Shown one piece after another: positions 1 to 9,800 of a stretch of DNA of 64,000 nucleotides; the stretch's first letter is position 1, and every line of letters begins with the position of its first letter. Source of the DNA: Lepidodermella squamata (lineage: Eukaryota > Gastrotricha); assembly GCA_047495785.1 (NCBI GenBank), contig JBLDXI010000023.1, positions 124,001-188,000 on the forward strand, given 5' to 3'. A program made the translations under genes and the position numbers. Under the pieces are notes generated by a model, which saw only the letters and a program-made list of their open reading frames with translations, did not search any database and was not told where the DNA came from.

Positions 1-1354
1 GCCAAAAACGTGATGAATTGAGCAGACAGAGCTAAGCCGAAAGTCTTTAGATATAGAAATTGGCTAAAAACACCACGAATGATGATTCTTGCGACTACAA
101 AAATGATGGCCAAGCTATTTAGGGCTATGCCAAAAGTTGAAAAACCATAGATTATCATTGAATAGCCGAACGCGTCGAAAAAGACTGGTCGATGAGATTT
201 TCCAGCTGCTTTGCTGCCCAATCGACCATAATGCTTAACAGTTTCGTCATTTGCGAGAAATTTAGTGATGCCGTATATGTTGACACCAGCGCGTTGTATT
301 GTCCCATCCGGAATTCGGTCAACCGTGTCGTGGGGCGTGTGATACACGTAGCTATTCGCGTAGTAAGCAATGTCGATGCCAGGCCATCGAGCCTGCTCCG
401 TCCAAATGGTGTAGTCTGTATCTGACCCTACGAGACGAGACTGGTAAATCTCCTGGCCAAGCACAGTTCCAAATGGGTACTTTGCACCCTTGGAATACGC
501 TTCAATCAGTCGATACGTATCAGGACCAGGCCCGCCTTGGAACAGCAACTCTCGCCCGCCGCTACCAACTGCGTCCAAGTTTATGAAGGTTTTAATGTCG
601 CCGCGCCAAGGATCGGTTCCAGCAAAGACCTCAGCGCCCAACAGGCCTTTTTCTTCGCCTTCATTGAAGAGAAATATAACTGAATTCACAATCGGCGATT
701 TAGAGGACAGCATCGCTCGGATAATCTCCATCACGAGTGCGCAATTCAATCCGTTGTCACTAGCTCCGGGGCCCTGAAATGATAAAAGCGGTAACTGTTG
801 GAGAAGACCTTTTTCAAACATACCTCCTCTCCACTGTCATAATGACTATTTACAAGGACCGCAGAAATGTTAGTTCCATCAATGGGATCGATTCTTCCAA
901 TAATATTCGTAGCATTATACCTGTTACCCGTCGGATTTCTGATTGCAACTGAAAACTTGAATGGTGCATCGTCAGGCAACAGTCGAGACAAATTTGTCAA
1001 ATAATCCGTTATGAAGGCGGCAGTTTGCTGCGAGTTATTTGATCCAAGTGGCCTGATACCAAAACTGAAAATGTTGTACAGAGATTTTCTCGCCCTAGCC
1101 ATTACGAATTGATCCGTGTCAAGTAGGTAACTCTCTACGTTTTCAGCTGGTATTCCGAATTGTGAAGACGGGTCAGGGACCGAGGGGAGTCTGCGTGTTT
1201 CAAGGTGCGCTGCTCCGTAAGTTAGGAGAGCAATGGCGAAGATTGCCAGGAGGTGTAACCAATTGAGCGGAGCCGTATCTTCAACGGGCTGGTCAGTCAC
1301 CAAGTTGACGCCTTTTTTGACGTGCCACTTTTCTCGAGTCGAGTTATCCCCCAT
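1..1354 (-). CDS. ERMP1-like membrane M28 metallopeptidase, 5' part (continues beyond window start)
   Basis: Probable endoplasmic-reticulum metallopeptidase (family M28), a zinc aminopeptidase-like enzyme in a multipass membrane protein. Exon 1 is 1354..824, a GTATGT donor follows, and exon 2 runs from 773 off the window edge with no stop. The first ATG in frame is at 1354. A hydrophobic N-terminal anchor lies at about residues 30-50 (LNWLHLLAIFAIALLTYGAA). The M28 zinc and catalytic signature is complete in what is visible: H171-Y-D173, then ASDN with D183, NEGEE with E215/E217/E218, NLD with D244, and a later HTPHD. A second hydrophobic region starts near position 150, as expected for the C-terminal membrane domain of ERMP1/Fxna. 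The only intron sits between the HYDS and GASDN motifs. Family assignment is by motif order; the C-terminal half is not in the window. Confidence 0.88.
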
Positions 1355-1726
1355 TGCAGTAACAGTTGTAAATGAGCTCAATTAGGGAAGGAATAATTTC
1401 ATTTGGAAAGATAAGGAGGACTTTTTACTTTATGATGCGCGATTTTTGCTAAAATAATTCACCACCTGGGCATGTAACTCCGATACCGCATTCAAGGCCT
1501 CGACTTGCAGCGTGAATCTTATCTCCTTATCGAGAAAAGCATCAGCGATAAGCAGTCACGTTATCAGTCACGCATAGTTCGTGTGCGTACACTCAGATAA
1601 CAGATAATTCAGCGTCAATATTTCTAGAATCTTGAAATCATCAAGACATAACAATGAAATTAAATGGAGGACAACGAATTGTGATATCCTCCAAAGTGAG
1701 AGAGCCGTGTTGATCTGGAGATTTAT

Positions 1727-2560
1727 TTATTTAAGGGAAAGATACCCCAGCATTATAATGTTGAACGAAATATTGCAAACGCAGAAGAGAAAAAAGGCCA
1801 CAATGTCGATAACAATGAAGACTGGGACTGCCACCACTGCAACACCTGACTTTTCTATAAGCTTTATCGTGGAAAATCCTGCAAAAACCGCACATGATCG
1901 CAGAGTATGTCGAAGTAGCCATGGCGAACATGATGACGCCAAGGATGTAGAACGAATTTAAGATATGTTGGGGTGACTGAGGAACAGCGGCCGAGAACAG
2001 GCCTTGCAGAACGAAAATCGACAGCATAACTGAACAAGCGAATGCAGCTCGATCAGTCTCGGTGACCGGGATTCCGAACGCCGCGATTTCCAGAGTTGAT
2101 AAAAAGAAACTCGGCGCAAACATGTTTAGCAAATAGTATTCGGGCCTCCTCTTCAGAATGATTGTGAAGCTAGCCTGGCTTAGCCGGCCATGATTCGGCA
2201 CGAAAAAATCCTGTACTTCAATTTAGCCGGCCACTGGCTTGCCGGGTCGTTGACGTACTGGCTGACGCATGGCACGTGCCACAGCATTTGAAGAAGCCCG
2301 TTGAATGATAGCGATTCTTCAACGTCACTTATGCCGATAAATCTGTCGATTTGAAGTACGAGTAGCACAGGGATTGGCAGGCCTTCGAATTCGGTTGGCG
2401 AATTCGCACCTGGACCGATGTTGCAGTTTGCGTTCAAAATTTCAGCTGCATGCAAATTGCAGTGTAAGTGAGCTTGTCGGCTGTCGCCGGAAGCGGCAGG
2501 CATAGCCATAACAACAATAGAGAATTGCATTTCAATTCCATAATCCAACTCGTTGTTCAT
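1727..2560 (-). pseudogene. Broken Cys-loop receptor gene (internal deletion plus frameshift)
   Basis: A decayed paralogue of the intact receptors at 2904-4067 and 46986-48149. The first part (2560..2180) encodes a leader and the N-terminal extracellular region, with the family's NCxIGPxxNSP motif and WPAKLK, then stops. The next part (2201..about 1850) picks up at the pre-M1 region (RRPEYYLLN) and covers M1-M3, including the pore segment DRAAFACSVMLSIFVLQ. About 150 residues are missing between them, including the whole Cys-loop (C-x13-C). A further frame change near 1850-1880 moves the M4-like segment (IVIDIVAFFLFCVCNISF) into another frame ending at 1727. A short repeat GGCCGGCTAA flanks the deleted part. 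It is unlikely to give a working subunit; an unrecognised intron structure is a weaker alternative. Confidence 0.75.
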
Positions 2561-2903
2561 TAGTTAAAATTGTTAGTAAGAGAGTTCGCAAGCTTTAGGG
2601 AAATAGATTATTAAAAAAATGATATGTATCGCTAAATTAAATGACGTCATTTCAGTAATTGAAAAGCCACCAGTCCCTTGGGATAGCTGCGAGGAGCATA
2701 CCTACAGGTATCCAGGGAGCTGTGATTATTTTATCTCAATCGACTTCACAAAGAATTTTTTCATTAAGCAAATAACCAGCGGCTAGCGGAACAGTATTTT
2801 GAAGATGATAGGAGGTCATCCATATCGACTGCCGTCTATCAACAAATCTACGTCTATCAACAAATTAACAGCAACACTGATGCTTTATTCAAAGCTCAAA
2901 GCA

Positions 2904-4067
2904 TTAGCGATTCAATAAAGTGTAGGCTATTATATTGGTTGTGATATAAATCAAAATGGTGATAACAAAAACAACAACATCAATAACAGCCCAAAGGGCA
3001 ATTCGCTTTTTCAAAAACCGCAATTTCAACGTTTTCTTGGCTGAATCTGGGAACAGCGTAATGAAGCCACACATGGCAGCCGAGTACATGACGCAAACGG
3101 TTGCTAAGGCGGTCTGCGACAAACTGTAAATCGCAACAACAACTGGTCGGGGCGTTTTCGGTAAATTCGCTTGGATGTTGTCCTGAAGGACGAAAATTGA
3201 CAACATAACGGTACAAGCGAACGTTGGCCTGTCGGGCGCTTCGGCTGGTATGAGAAATGACGATAGGACCAGCAAGCTTAGGATGACACTCGGCGCGTAT
3301 AGATTTATCAGATAATAACTTGGCTTTCTCGTGAATTCAAAAATGAAAACAGCACTCGCAAAATTTGAAGTCCCACCAGACGGGACTGGTCTAATCACTG
3401 AGATGCGTTTCGATTGATCATGCTCCCAGCCAGCATTCATCTTCAAAAACGTGTTATTGGAAGTTGTGAACGAAGTCTCAGCGATGTATGAATATCTGTC
3501 GCTTTGCAGCAGCAGCAAAACAACCTTGCATTGTTGAACGTCATACGGGAAATACATTACGTCTAAATTGCAGTGAGACGCGAATTTTCCATTAATCACA
3601 AACGACATAAGCCCTTTGTTGCTTGGCTGTATACGCAGCTCTCGAGCAAATCCATCGGTCAAGGCCGGGCTCGAAATTGAATTTGCGTGGTATACAGTCG
3701 GCCACCAGTACAAGTTCGGGTCTTCCTTGGTCAGTTCTTTCAAGTTCACTGGCCATTTTACATTACCCATTATGGAAATATTTCGATAGAGATTCGCCAC
3801 ACATGGCGACTCGTATTCGATCGCAAGTGCCACGTCCACCGTAAAAGTCTCGGCTACGTCGTCGATGCCGATGAGAATTTTCGGCTGCATTTTGAGGTAG
3901 ACCTTCGTCGGCTCGCCACTGTATTCATCCGGCGAGTTGACCGACGGGCCGATACGGCAGTTGGCTAGGATTGTCTCAGTTGGTTTGAAAGTCATGAAAC
4001 TCCTCTCGCCTTCCAGCGTTGCGCTAACAGCCGCGGCTGAAGCTACGGCTAACATCATTTGAAGCAT
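2904..4067 (-). CDS. Cys-loop ligand-gated ion channel subunit (nAChR-like), 387 aa, single exon
   Basis: Pentameric ligand-gated channel subunit at the cell surface. It has a signal peptide (residues 1-17), an extracellular beta-sandwich domain to about residue 240, a canonical Cys-loop (CNLDVMYFPYDVQQC, 13 residues between cysteines), then M1 (YYLINLYAPSVILSLLVLSS), M2 (about PTFACTVMLSIFVLQ), M3, a very short M3-M4 loop and M4 near the C-terminus. The pore-lining leucine (9') is conserved. There is no vicinal CC pair in the loop C region, so it is not an alpha-type nicotinic subunit. At the inner M2 edge it reads P-D-R, mixing the anion-type proline with a cation-type acid. No introns. It is very close to the 387-aa paralogue at 46986-48149 and adjoins the broken copy at 1727-2560. 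The ligand is not predictable. Confidence 0.9.
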   Translation of the reverse strand: MLQMMLAVASAAAVSATLEGERSFMTFKPTETILANCRIGPSVNSPDEYSGEPTKVYLKMQPKILIGIDDVAETFTVDVALAIEYESPCVANLYRNISIMGNVKWPVNLKELTKEDPNLYWWPTVYHANSISSPALTDGFARELRIQPSNKGLMSFVINGKFASHCNLDVMYFPYDVQQCKVVLLLLQSDRYSYIAETSFTTSNNTFLKMNAGWEHDQSKRISVIRPVPSGGTSNFASAVFIFEFTRKPSYYLINLYAPSVILSLLVLSSFLIPAEAPDRPTFACTVMLSIFVLQDNIQANLPKTPRPVVVAIYSLSQTALATVCVMYSAAMCGFITLFPDSAKKTLKLRFLKKRIALWAVIDVVVFVITILIYITTNIIAYTLLNR

Positions 4068-4615
4068 GATTTACTCATTTTAAAAACGAATGATTTTGGT
4101 TTGCTGTACTCGTGCAGAAATCAAATATTTGCCTCCAAAATATCCGATATTCCGGAATATTTTAATTGATGGATTACTAACCGGATGCTCTCCTTTTTTT
4201 TAATATTAGCAATCAATTTCAGGCAAGCCTTAATACTATCTTTTAACTGCGCTTTGGGATCCGCATGCATTTAAGCTGGTTTGATGGATTAAATCAAATT
4301 GAACACCAGTGTAATCTCGGATTACCATTTACTGAGAAACTGGTGATTAGGGAACAGGGAACATTCGAGAAATTCGTGAGTGAGTTTTGGACCAACTTTA
4401 TGTCTTAATTTTATTTGCACTGAGTCACTAAACGAAATGTGAGCTGTAACGTCTTGTTCCGCTTAGGCGTGTACTCCTTAGCTGCGTCAAGGGCAGTATT
4501 GATCCTAATCTACGAAAACACGGGGTGAAAAAAAACAAGACGAAGCTGTTTAAAATTGCTACGCAGTAGCTTCATGTTTCCAGTACGCCATCGCCGATGC
4601 GGCAGCTGATAATAC

Positions 4616-4665
4616 GTCATTTTTCGAGAAAAACAGCAGCTGAAAAAATGTAACACCCTATAAAA
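4616..4665 (+). promoter_or_regulatory. Promoter of the first PAN protein: conserved block, E-box and TATA box
   Basis: TATAAAA lies at 4659-4665, 67 bp before the start codon at 4732. Upstream is GTCATTTTTCGAGAAAAAC followed by an E-box CAGCTG at 4637-4642. The paralogous gene at 55969 has the same order (GTCATT, A-rich run, CAGCTG, TATAAA) with nearly the same spacing. Conservation between otherwise diverged flanks supports a functional core promoter. Confidence 0.6.
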
Positions 4666-4731
4666 CCGCGCCTGTTACTGCTTCAGATTACCAGATAATC
4701 ATCCAGTTATCTAAATCTTCGGTACAACTCA

Positions 4732-5305
4732 ATGAAAATGCTGCGAGCTCTGGCTATTCTCTGCTTGGTTTCGATCTCCCTGGCCGCAGATACGATTCCA
4801 GATGGCTACAGCACGGTTGACTACCACTGCAGCGCGCCATACCAATCGTATTCGGATACAACGACTGCGGAAGACTGCGCCTACAAGTGCACAATTGAGG
4901 GCTCAAGCTGCGCTGGATTCGCCTTTTCCTCTGGCGCCTCGAAACCGTGCTACCTGCAGTCTTCATGCCAGGATCGTCTTCAAAATGTCCCGTCTAACAC
5001 TGTTATGTACAAAAAGAACTGGAGTAAGTGTAACAACAACTCGCAAAATGATAAGTACAATGACCTTTATTTTATATTCAGAATTTGCGGCCTACGACTA
5101 TGTGGCTTATTCATGTGGAGGAATTTATTCGATCAACAAAAACGTGACCAGCATCGTCGACTGTGTTGCCAAGTGCTATTCCGACTCGAACTGCAAAGGC
5201 TTCTCATACGCCGCCTCACTCGACATCTGCAACCTGTGCAAGAAATGTGTCGATACCGGCTCAACTCCGCCTGCTAAATACATGGCTTTCAAAGCAGCTT
5301 ACTAG
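4732..5305 (+). CDS. Small secreted protein with two PAN/Apple-like domains, 171 aa
   Basis: Exons 4732-5023 and 5082-5305, separated by a 58-bp GTAAGT...ATTCAG intron (phase 1). The product has a signal peptide (about residues 1-18, LRALAILCLVSISLAA) followed by two cysteine-rich modules. The first reads C...DC..KC...CAGF.......C.L...C (about residues 30-85). The second reads SC...DC..KCY...CKGFSY...C..C (about 103-160). The spacing, with CxGF/CKGF before a late cysteine pair, is typical of PAN/Apple folds, which bind proteins or carbohydrates outside the cell. There is no membrane anchor. It has the same protein length as the gene at 55969-56600 and ends in an almost identical motif (YMAFKAAY). 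Function unknown; a secreted or cuticular binding protein is plausible. Confidence 0.82.
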
Positions 5306-5692
5306 CGCCTCTAAGTTACAGTGATAACGGATAACGGGTTTTGAACTACCCAATGCATCTGCCCCCTAAAAATGGATTGTTGAAACTATTAAACCGGCTT
5401 GATTTAGGATAAAATAATCCTTTTGATTTTTTAAGACTTCTCTTATTGCATTTTTTAATAGCTGGAAGGAATTGAAAGCTGGTAACGCATTTTTAATTTC
5501 CTCTCGAAACTTCCACACAGTTATTCATTCATGCAAAATGTTGAAAACCTTTTTGAAAGCCAGAATTTTCTACTCACCTTAAACAAGTAGGTACACGAGA
5601 TGGAAAGTTGAAATTCTAGCTGGGTACTCATATCAGCGAAACATTTAACAGCACTTTAATGAAATTCGAGAAACGGCGCCACGTTGTCAGTG

Positions 5693-5744
5693 GCTCCGAA
5701 AGCGCAACAGCCAAGGTCGCTCCGAAAGCGCAACAGCCAAGGTC
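5693..5744. repeat. Perfect tandem duplication of 26 bp
   Basis: Two identical adjacent copies, 5693-5718 and 5719-5744, each beginning GCTCCGAAAGCGCAAC and ending CAAGGTC. They sit immediately upstream of the LINE remnant, at or near its 5' truncation point. Confidence 0.85.
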
Positions 5745-6650
5745 AAACGAATAATTTCGCAACTACCAGAAATGCTGAGACCCTACAAAAATTATTTTCC
5801 AGCCAATACATACAGAGTTTTATACAACTCGTACGCGATCAGTCATATGACGTTTGGAGCAGGCCTATGGGGCTTCAAGCTTCGCAGCTCCATGCCTCAG
5901 ATACATTTATTATTTTCAAAAACAGTTCTTAACCTACCGAGTAGTGCGAGGAACGAGTTGGTGCTCCGAGAATACTATATCGAGCCACCATTTATAACTC
6001 TATTGATAACAGCCTTAAAATATTATTTTTCCATTAAATTTCGAACTAATAACGCTTTATTGCAAGATAGCTTCAAAGTACTCGAGAATAATGACAGACT
6101 TTGCCGTCACGTGTATAAAAATCTCAAAGTTGAAATCGCCAAGGACAATTTTGAACGCATGTTTGACGCCTCTGAAAACGAGGTCGCACAAATCATTGAT
6201 GAATACAAGAATTTTCTTATCTTAAAAGACAAAAACAAAATCTTGGGAAACCTAACCGCTTTCTATTGCAACCAAAACCTATACTGCGATAAGCTTTTTT
6301 CTCGGTGGTCCGAATATTATGAGATTTTTGACATTAAAGACTCCCAAACCCTAGCCAAAATTCGAACAAACTCCCTATTTAAACCTTTTCAATACGTCAT
6401 GGGCGAACTAAAATGCATCTATTGTAACGTGCAATCCCTTGAACCTCTCAATCTTCTACTCCATCTTATCCTTCACTGTCCTGAAACTAATCATTGTACT
6501 TCTAACTTTAGAGATAAAATCAATCACGTTAACCTTCTAATAACTGCATTTCGTGATTGCAATAGCCAAAACGACTTGAACCTATCCTCCATGTTGAAAT
6601 TAGCTCTTAAATGGCGAAATGATTACAAAAACTATGTATATCCTAAGTGA
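5745..6650 (+). mobile_element. 5'-truncated LINE (non-LTR retrotransposon) reverse-transcriptase C-terminus
   Basis: An open frame runs from about 5745 to a stop at 6650 (roughly 300 codons; first ATG at 5772). It starts with RIISQLPEMLRPY and then VLYNSYAISHMTFGAGLWG, the motif pattern found just after the catalytic domain in LINE reverse transcriptases (L-Y-x-S-x-x-x-x-H-x-x-x-G-x-x-x-W-G). The C-terminal part has a cysteine/histidine cluster CIYCNV...LHLILHC like the zinc knuckle at the end of many LINE ORF2 proteins. The endonuclease and catalytic reverse-transcriptase parts are absent, as expected for a dead 5'-truncated copy. The frame is still open, so the insertion may be young. Its 3' end is somewhere before about 6800. 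Confidence 0.75.
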
Positions 6651-7109
6651 ATCTCATCTTTATCTCGCTATGACGCTCTCGTATACCTCTGTGAACCTCT
6701 TTTTTGGAGTCGATTACTTCGAAGTAGAATTATATGTTTTTGTGAAATTCCACTTATCTATTAATTGTAATTATATATACTTATACCATATGTTAATCTA
6801 GAATACCTTTGTTTTTCCCCGTTCCACAAAAAAATGTAAAGAAACTACAATTGTAAATATGCTTGGTGCCCTCGGGCTGGCAGAAGAAAAAACTTGAACG
6901 GATTTTTGAATAAAACAAGAAAATTGAAAAATTGTCAGTGGATTTCGGATGATCACAAATCATCCGCAGATCGCAACAATTAATTGCGAAGGTGTCGCTC
7001 AGGAAGTGATGCTTTTTAAGCGACGCGCACATTAGCCTCTCGGCTTGCGTTCGGAATGCAAAAGGAAGGTGGTTGTCAGTTGTCAGCAAACAGGAAGCTA
7101 GCCGAGGTT
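6651..7109. other. Non-coding stretch between the LINE remnant and receptor A
   Basis: AT-rich; it probably contains the LINE 3' UTR (to about 6800) and then upstream sequence of receptor A. I see no supported gene. Confidence 0.4.
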
Positions 7110-7116
7110 TATAAAA
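7110..7116 (+). promoter_or_regulatory. TATA box of receptor A
   Basis: TATAAAA, 47 bp upstream of the ATG at 7163 of an intronless gene. Position and sequence fit a core promoter; no other element was recognised. Confidence 0.45.
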
Positions 7117-7162
7117 TAAAGTCTAGAAAAGATACTTCATCGCCATATTTTTTAGCCATACT

Positions 7163-9424
7163 ATGAAGTTTATTCAAGTATTATTTGCCACAGGCTTGTT
7201 CGCCGTTGCCACGATGGCGTTCAAATCTACGAGATTGCGAATCGATTTCATCACATCGTTGACACTCGATGCGAAACAGCTGTATGCATTGAGGACGGCT
7301 GCGAAACTAATGACCGACCGAGTCAACGGCCGCGGCGACATTCTGCACGACTACGCTGTCGAGTTCGTCTTCCGCGATGACGCGACCGGCTTCCAAGCCG
7401 TTACAAGTCTGATCGAGCTCGGCCGCGATACAACGAGCCTACAGTCTCCGATCATCGCCGGCCCCGGCATTTCTACCGGTTGCAAAGCCATCGGTCCAAT
7501 ATTGCATCACGTCAACACCATTGTTCTCTCCCCACTTTGTGTCGCGAATTTTCTCTACAACAACCCTTTGATGCCAAATCTGTTCATGGCCCTGCCAAGT
7601 GCGAAAAGCTTAGTCATGTCTATCCTAGCTTTCCTCGATCAAGTCGGAAAATGGCGGAAAATCGGCATCATGACTGCGACCAACGCGCAGGAATTCTCAT
7701 CTGCCTTGTTTTTATTCGACCAAGCGGCAGCAAACGGAATGAAAGTCCCTCTTTTTGATACCATGAATGAGGTAACCCCGGAGCTTATCGATAATATCAA
7801 ACAAACCGGAATTCGAATATTGGTATTACCTACAAGCAACAACACAATGGTTCCGCAGGTTCTATGCGAGGCTCATCGAGCTGGTATTCAAGGGCCTCGT
7901 TACGTTTTCATATCTTTCACACTGTCTTTCACCCTCAACCCACCAGCTGGCTGTCAAGCGTCTGTTTTGATGCAACAGGTCCGACAAACGTTTTACTTCG
8001 GAAATTCACCAAAAGCCCGCGATTACTCGACGGTCGCGGACCTAGGTGATACGCCGCAACAGTTCGAGGCATTCCTAGCTAATGCGACTCAGTTGAAACC
8101 TGAGGATTACTTGAATCCTTACGTATATTGGGACACGCTGTCGAGCATCATAATGGCTCTCAATGAAACCGAGCGACGATTAAAGTCTGAATACAACATG
8201 TCCTTGAAAGACTACCCGACGCAGCCTCAAAGAATTGCTGCAGTAGCCAGAGAAACGGTTCTAACAACAGAGTTCAACGGATTGAGAACAGGGAAAATGA
8301 AATACAGCACGGCTGGTGGGGTTTTGGGAGATAGCCGAGTTGTGACAAATTGGACACCACTGAACGGCCGGCAGCTGGTTTTCACCGTGTCACAGACAAG
8401 AAATTTCTCTTTTGAGCGCGAATGGCGGATTAATAGCTATGAAGTAACGAGCAATGCAAATTATTCGTGGATCGCTGGCTCGCCCCCGCTTGACGAGCCG
8501 CGAATTCGAAATATATCAACATCGGTCGAATTTTCTGTTTTCGTAGCAGTTTGGACGCTATCCATTGGAATTTCAGTCTTGATCATTTCCTACGGCATTT
8601 CGCTGATTGTGAAAAACAAGCTGCCTGCTCCAAGGTCGAATGTCGTCGCCCTGTTAGGATGTCTGACACTCAACTCCTCTGCGATTCTCCTCACTTATGA
8701 GCCTACGCCGGCTATTCAAGACTCAAGTTTCATGCTACTAGGCCTAGGTCTGTCTCTGATTTGCAGCATTTTGACAGCGCGCTTGGTTGTATGGAAAGCG
8801 AACACGAAGCCGCCGAGCAGGCAAGTCTCAAGGCTTGGATTTCGCAGCTTGGGCCCAACAGTAAGAACGTTCACGCCTGATCTTCGACTGACACCGATAC
8901 CACAGCTTCCGGATGACGAGCTTGACTCAAAAATCCTAGGAACCAGTATTGGCTTGTTTTCCATCAGTGGCTGCCTCCTGGTGGCATGGATAGCAATTGC
9001 GAATCCGATATGTCTAAACGTCCATGCTTCCGCCGCAACTTACGATTCTTCAACAGATACTATCGAGCAAATATGGGTTATGAGGTGCTCCATGACCTCG
9101 ACAAGTTTAGCCCTACTCGGCGCTGTTGGGGCAGTTGATATGGTTTTCCTTCTCGTCAGCCTCTTTTCAGTGTACGAATTGAAGCAAAAGCGGGGTTTGT
9201 ATCGCAGCGATTTCCTATCCACTGGCGTCTCTGTTGTGATTTTCGCTGCTCTGCTACCTGCTGGGCTGTTAATCGCGGTCATCCTCGGCAATGATACAAT
9301 CAGGCAGCGGCCAGCTATTAGCTTTTTGGTGTTGGTCTTGTCTCTTTCACAATTTTGTGCCATGGCTTACAAGCGCAAGCAGGATCCAGGCAGCAAAAAA
9401 TCACGGCCGAATTCCGTAAAATAA
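7163..9424 (+). CDS. Receptor A: GABA-B-like class C GPCR, 753 aa, intronless
   Basis: Cell-surface receptor with a signal peptide (residues 1-19), a Venus-flytrap ligand-binding domain (about 22-445) and seven hydrophobic segments (about 457-482, 492-515, 522-545, 593-615, 645-670, 685-708, 718-738), then a short basic tail. The flytrap carries IIAGPGISTGCKA, matching the GPGCSS turn of GABA-B receptors, followed by an L-S-P-x-C motif and KWRKIGI where GABA-B has W(K/R)R. There is no cysteine-rich linker between flytrap and membrane, as in GABA-B and unlike mGluR. The membrane part is divergent from described receptors, so G-protein coupling is assumed, not shown. No introns at all. It is closest to receptor C (24918), which shares MAFKSTRLRIDFIT, and it converges with receptor B. 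Confidence 0.82.
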   Translation: MKFIQVLFATGLFAVATMAFKSTRLRIDFITSLTLDAKQLYALRTAAKLMTDRVNGRGDILHDYAVEFVFRDDATGFQAVTSLIELGRDTTSLQSPIIAGPGISTGCKAIGPILHHVNTIVLSPLCVANFLYNNPLMPNLFMALPSAKSLVMSILAFLDQVGKWRKIGIMTATNAQEFSSALFLFDQAAANGMKVPLFDTMNEVTPELIDNIKQTGIRILVLPTSNNTMVPQVLCEAHRAGIQGPRYVFISFTLSFTLNPPAGCQASVLMQQVRQTFYFGNSPKARDYSTVADLGDTPQQFEAFLANATQLKPEDYLNPYVYWDTLSSIIMALNETERRLKSEYNMSLKDYPTQPQRIAAVARETVLTTEFNGLRTGKMKYSTAGGVLGDSRVVTNWTPLNGRQLVFTVSQTRNFSFEREWRINSYEVTSNANYSWIAGSPPLDEPRIRNISTSVEFSVFVAVWTLSIGISVLIISYGISLIVKNKLPAPRSNVVALLGCLTLNSSAILLTYEPTPAIQDSSFMLLGLGLSLICSILTARLVVWKANTKPPSRQVSRLGFRSLGPTVRTFTPDLRLTPIPQLPDDELDSKILGTSIGLFSISGCLLVAWIAIANPICLNVHASAATYDSSTDTIEQIWVMRCSMTSTSLALLGAVGAVDMVFLLVSLFSVYELKQKRGLYRSDFLSTGVSVVIFAALLPAGLLIAVILGNDTIRQRPAISFLVLVLSLSQFCAMAYKRKQDPGSKKSRPNSVK

Positions 9425-9800
9425 CATTTGCTAGCGCACTAGTCACTAGTAAACAGAGCTGAGCCGTAACATAAGAAAAAACCCGTCAATCGCAATAAAA
9501 TTAGTTATATTGTAGCTGAGGATACTAATGCATGCAAAGTTATTTTACAGTTTGTAGAAGCCAAGTAATATTCCAAGAGTTTTCTAGAGAACTCGGAAAA
9601 CTATATCTAGCATGCCAAGTCGAATATATCTTTCATGTATGGTAGCGCCTATTTACGCCAAAGTCTCGTAACGTATTCTTTACTGTGGAATTTATTACCG
9701 TTGTTGTGTTGGTTGTTAGAATATAAGTGTCACCAAGTTTGTCAAAAGTAAAAAACACCGGGCAAGAATCCGAATGATAGCGAGCCTACTTGTTCTCGTC
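9425..9800. other. Shared 3' intergenic spacer of receptors A and B
   Basis: 376 bp between two convergent stops. It must contain both 3' UTRs; no other feature was recognised. Confidence 0.4.

Noticed and set aside
9040-9363. 107-codon antisense frame over receptor A, repeated at 35237-35566 and 46535-46741
   Set aside because: A shadow of the conserved membrane domain on the other strand; its apparent conservation follows from the receptor copies.
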